A stretch of 6,821 bases of DNA, taken from Elusimicrobiota bacterium (GTDB taxonomy: Bacteria; Elusimicrobiota; Elusimicrobia; UBA1565). The stretch lies in NCBI GenBank assembly GCA_003450735.1, contig DMEZ01000048.1, forward strand, positions 1-6,821. Direction: 5' to 3'. Below, in pieces: positions 6,209-6,821 of the stretch (its first letter is position 1; every line of letters starts with the position of its first letter). Both the position numbers and the translations under genes were made by a program. Below the pieces are notes generated by a model. The model saw only the letters and a list, made by a program, of their open reading frames with translations. It did no database searches and was not told the origin of the DNA.

Positions 6209-6750
6209 GTGAGCGCGAAGATGCGCTCGATCTTCGTCTTCAGGAGGGCGAAGTCGAGCGGCTTGACCACGTAGTCCACCGCGCCGTAGAGCAGGGCGTC
6301 CTCCAGGGTGCCGGCGTCGCTGAGGCCGCTGACGATCAGGATGGGGATGCTGGAGGTCTTGGGGTCCGAGCGGATCTCCTGCGTGAGCGTGATGCCGTCC
6401 ACGTCGGGCATCATGATGTCCATGAGGATCAGGTCGAAGGGCTGCCTGCGCGTCGCCTCGACGGCGCTCTCGATCTGCGTGGCGATGCCGACGTGGCAGG
6501 TGTCGAGCTGGCAGCCGCGGCAGATCGTGCAGCCGATGGCCACCATCGCGAACGTCCCGAAGCCGCAGCGGTCGGCCCCCAGGCACATGAGCTTCGCGAC
6601 GTCGAGCGCGCTCTTGATGCCGGCGTCACACCACACCTCGACACGGTCGCGCAGGCCCGCGGCGACGAGCGCGCGCTTCGCCGCCAGCGGCGCGCTCGTC
6701 CACCAGCCGAACAGGCCTCCCGCGTCCCCGATAGTCGTCGTGGTCGTCAT
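6193..6750 (-). CDS. Chimeric protein: glutamate synthase FMN/3Fe-4S fragment joined to truncated receiver domain
   Basis: The protein has 185 residues. About 20-95 resemble the end of the FMN domain of the glutamate synthase large subunit: LRDRVEVWCDAGIKSALDV, LGADRCGFGT and MVAIGC, then cysteines C74, C80 and C85 in the C-x5-C-x4-C spacing of the 3Fe-4S site, followed by HVGIATQ. From about residue 96 it becomes a response-regulator receiver: AVEATRRQPFDLILMD with phospho-acceptor D111, MMPDVDG, the conserved Ser in ILIVSG (S141), and VVKP with K163. The first strand and helix of the receiver, with the acidic pair that binds Mg2+, are missing and replaced by the glutamate synthase piece. 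Phosphorylation is therefore doubtful and glutamate synthase activity impossible. ATG 6750 is the first in-frame start after a TGA at 6759-6757 (- strand), with no clear ribosome-binding site. It may be a gene remnant or a real fusion. It ends EKRQ-stop inside the right copy of the 16-bp repeat. Confidence 0.7.
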   Translation of the reverse strand: MTTTTTIGDAGGLFGWWTSAPLAAKRALVAAGLRDRVEVWCDAGIKSALDVAKLMCLGADRCGFGTFAMVAIGCTICRGCQLDTCHVGIATQIESAVEATRRQPFDLILMDIMMPDVDGITLTQEIRSDPKTSSIPILIVSGLSDAGTLEDALLYGAVDYVVKPLDFALLKTKIERIFALTEKRQ

Positions 6751-6775
6751 AGGTGGTCAGCCCTGGGCTCAGGTG

Positions 6776-6797
6776 GCACAGGGCCTCAGCCCTGTGC
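6776..6797. repeat. Perfect 9-bp inverted repeat (hairpin) upstream of the chimeric gene
   Basis: gcacagggc (6776-6784) pairs perfectly with gccctgtgc (6789-6797) around a ctca loop. A second, smaller palindrome, agccc-t-gggct, lies at 6759-6769. The words aggtgg (6751, 6771) and tcagccctg (6757, 6786) each occur twice. There is no T-run for a classic terminator on either strand. The pattern resembles short intergenic palindromic repeats found in many copies in some GC-rich genomes, but only this locus can be seen. Confidence 0.55.
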
Positions 6798-6821
6798 TGG
6801 AGCAGGCCTGAAGGCCCGCTC

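Noticed and set aside
6180..6215. Programmed -1 ribosomal frameshift site joining receiver and kinase.
   Set aside because: No canonical slippery heptamer or obvious downstream stem is visible near the TAG. It is kept only as one alternative in the findings.
6194..6586. GTG 6586 as the start of the kinase-WD40 protein, giving 1156 residues.
   Set aside because: The first 130 residues would be an Arg/His/Pro-rich shadow of the receiver gene with no domain. The receiver frame there is clearly the coding one.

Overview
The window looks like part of a GC-rich bacterial chromosome. It holds two housekeeping genes of bacterial type, a short metal-transport gene and a large accessory gene facing the other way. 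The lineage cannot be fixed from sequence alone. The CysRS motif spelling (HVGN, KMAKS) and the WD40 proteins would fit Elusimicrobiota, Acidobacteriota or a similar phylum, but that is a guess.

Left part, + strand (63-3091): three tightly packed genes. They are cysS (cysteinyl-tRNA synthetase, GTG start, apparently little or no 5' leader), a SpoU-family 23S rRNA/tRNA 2'-O-ribose methyltransferase of RlmB/TrmH type starting one base after the cysS stop, and a cation diffusion facilitator (zinc-type efflux) overlapping the methyltransferase by 8 bases. They probably form one transcript. All three use almost only G or C at third codon positions.

Right part, - strand (6750 down to 3116), convergent with the first block. 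The upstream gene (6193-6750) is a chimera. Its first part is a piece of the glutamate synthase large subunit, with part of the FMN-barrel end and the three 3Fe-4S cysteines. Its second part is a response-regulator receiver lacking the N-terminal acidic pocket. Directly after its stop comes a long frame (to 3116) with a Ser/Thr-kinase fold, one membrane helix and fifteen WD40 repeats of about 42 residues. The kinase appears catalytically dead: HRD is HGN, DFG is NFG, and most of the activation segment is missing. This frame has no usable start codon before its glycine loop and lies -1 relative to the receiver gene.

The most notable observation is a perfect 16-bp direct repeat (ctactgccgcttctcc) at 3101-3116 and 6193-6208. 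It lies at both ends of the pseudokinase-WD40 frame. On the - strand both copies read gag-aag-cgg-cag-tag, the exact C-terminal codons and stop of the receiver gene. The simplest reading is that a cassette of about 3.1 kb was inserted at, or duplicated with, the end of the receiver gene. That would explain the missing start codon, the frame offset and the change in codon use. No transposase or integrase is visible. The right edge (6751-6821) is a non-coding stretch with strong inverted repeats.
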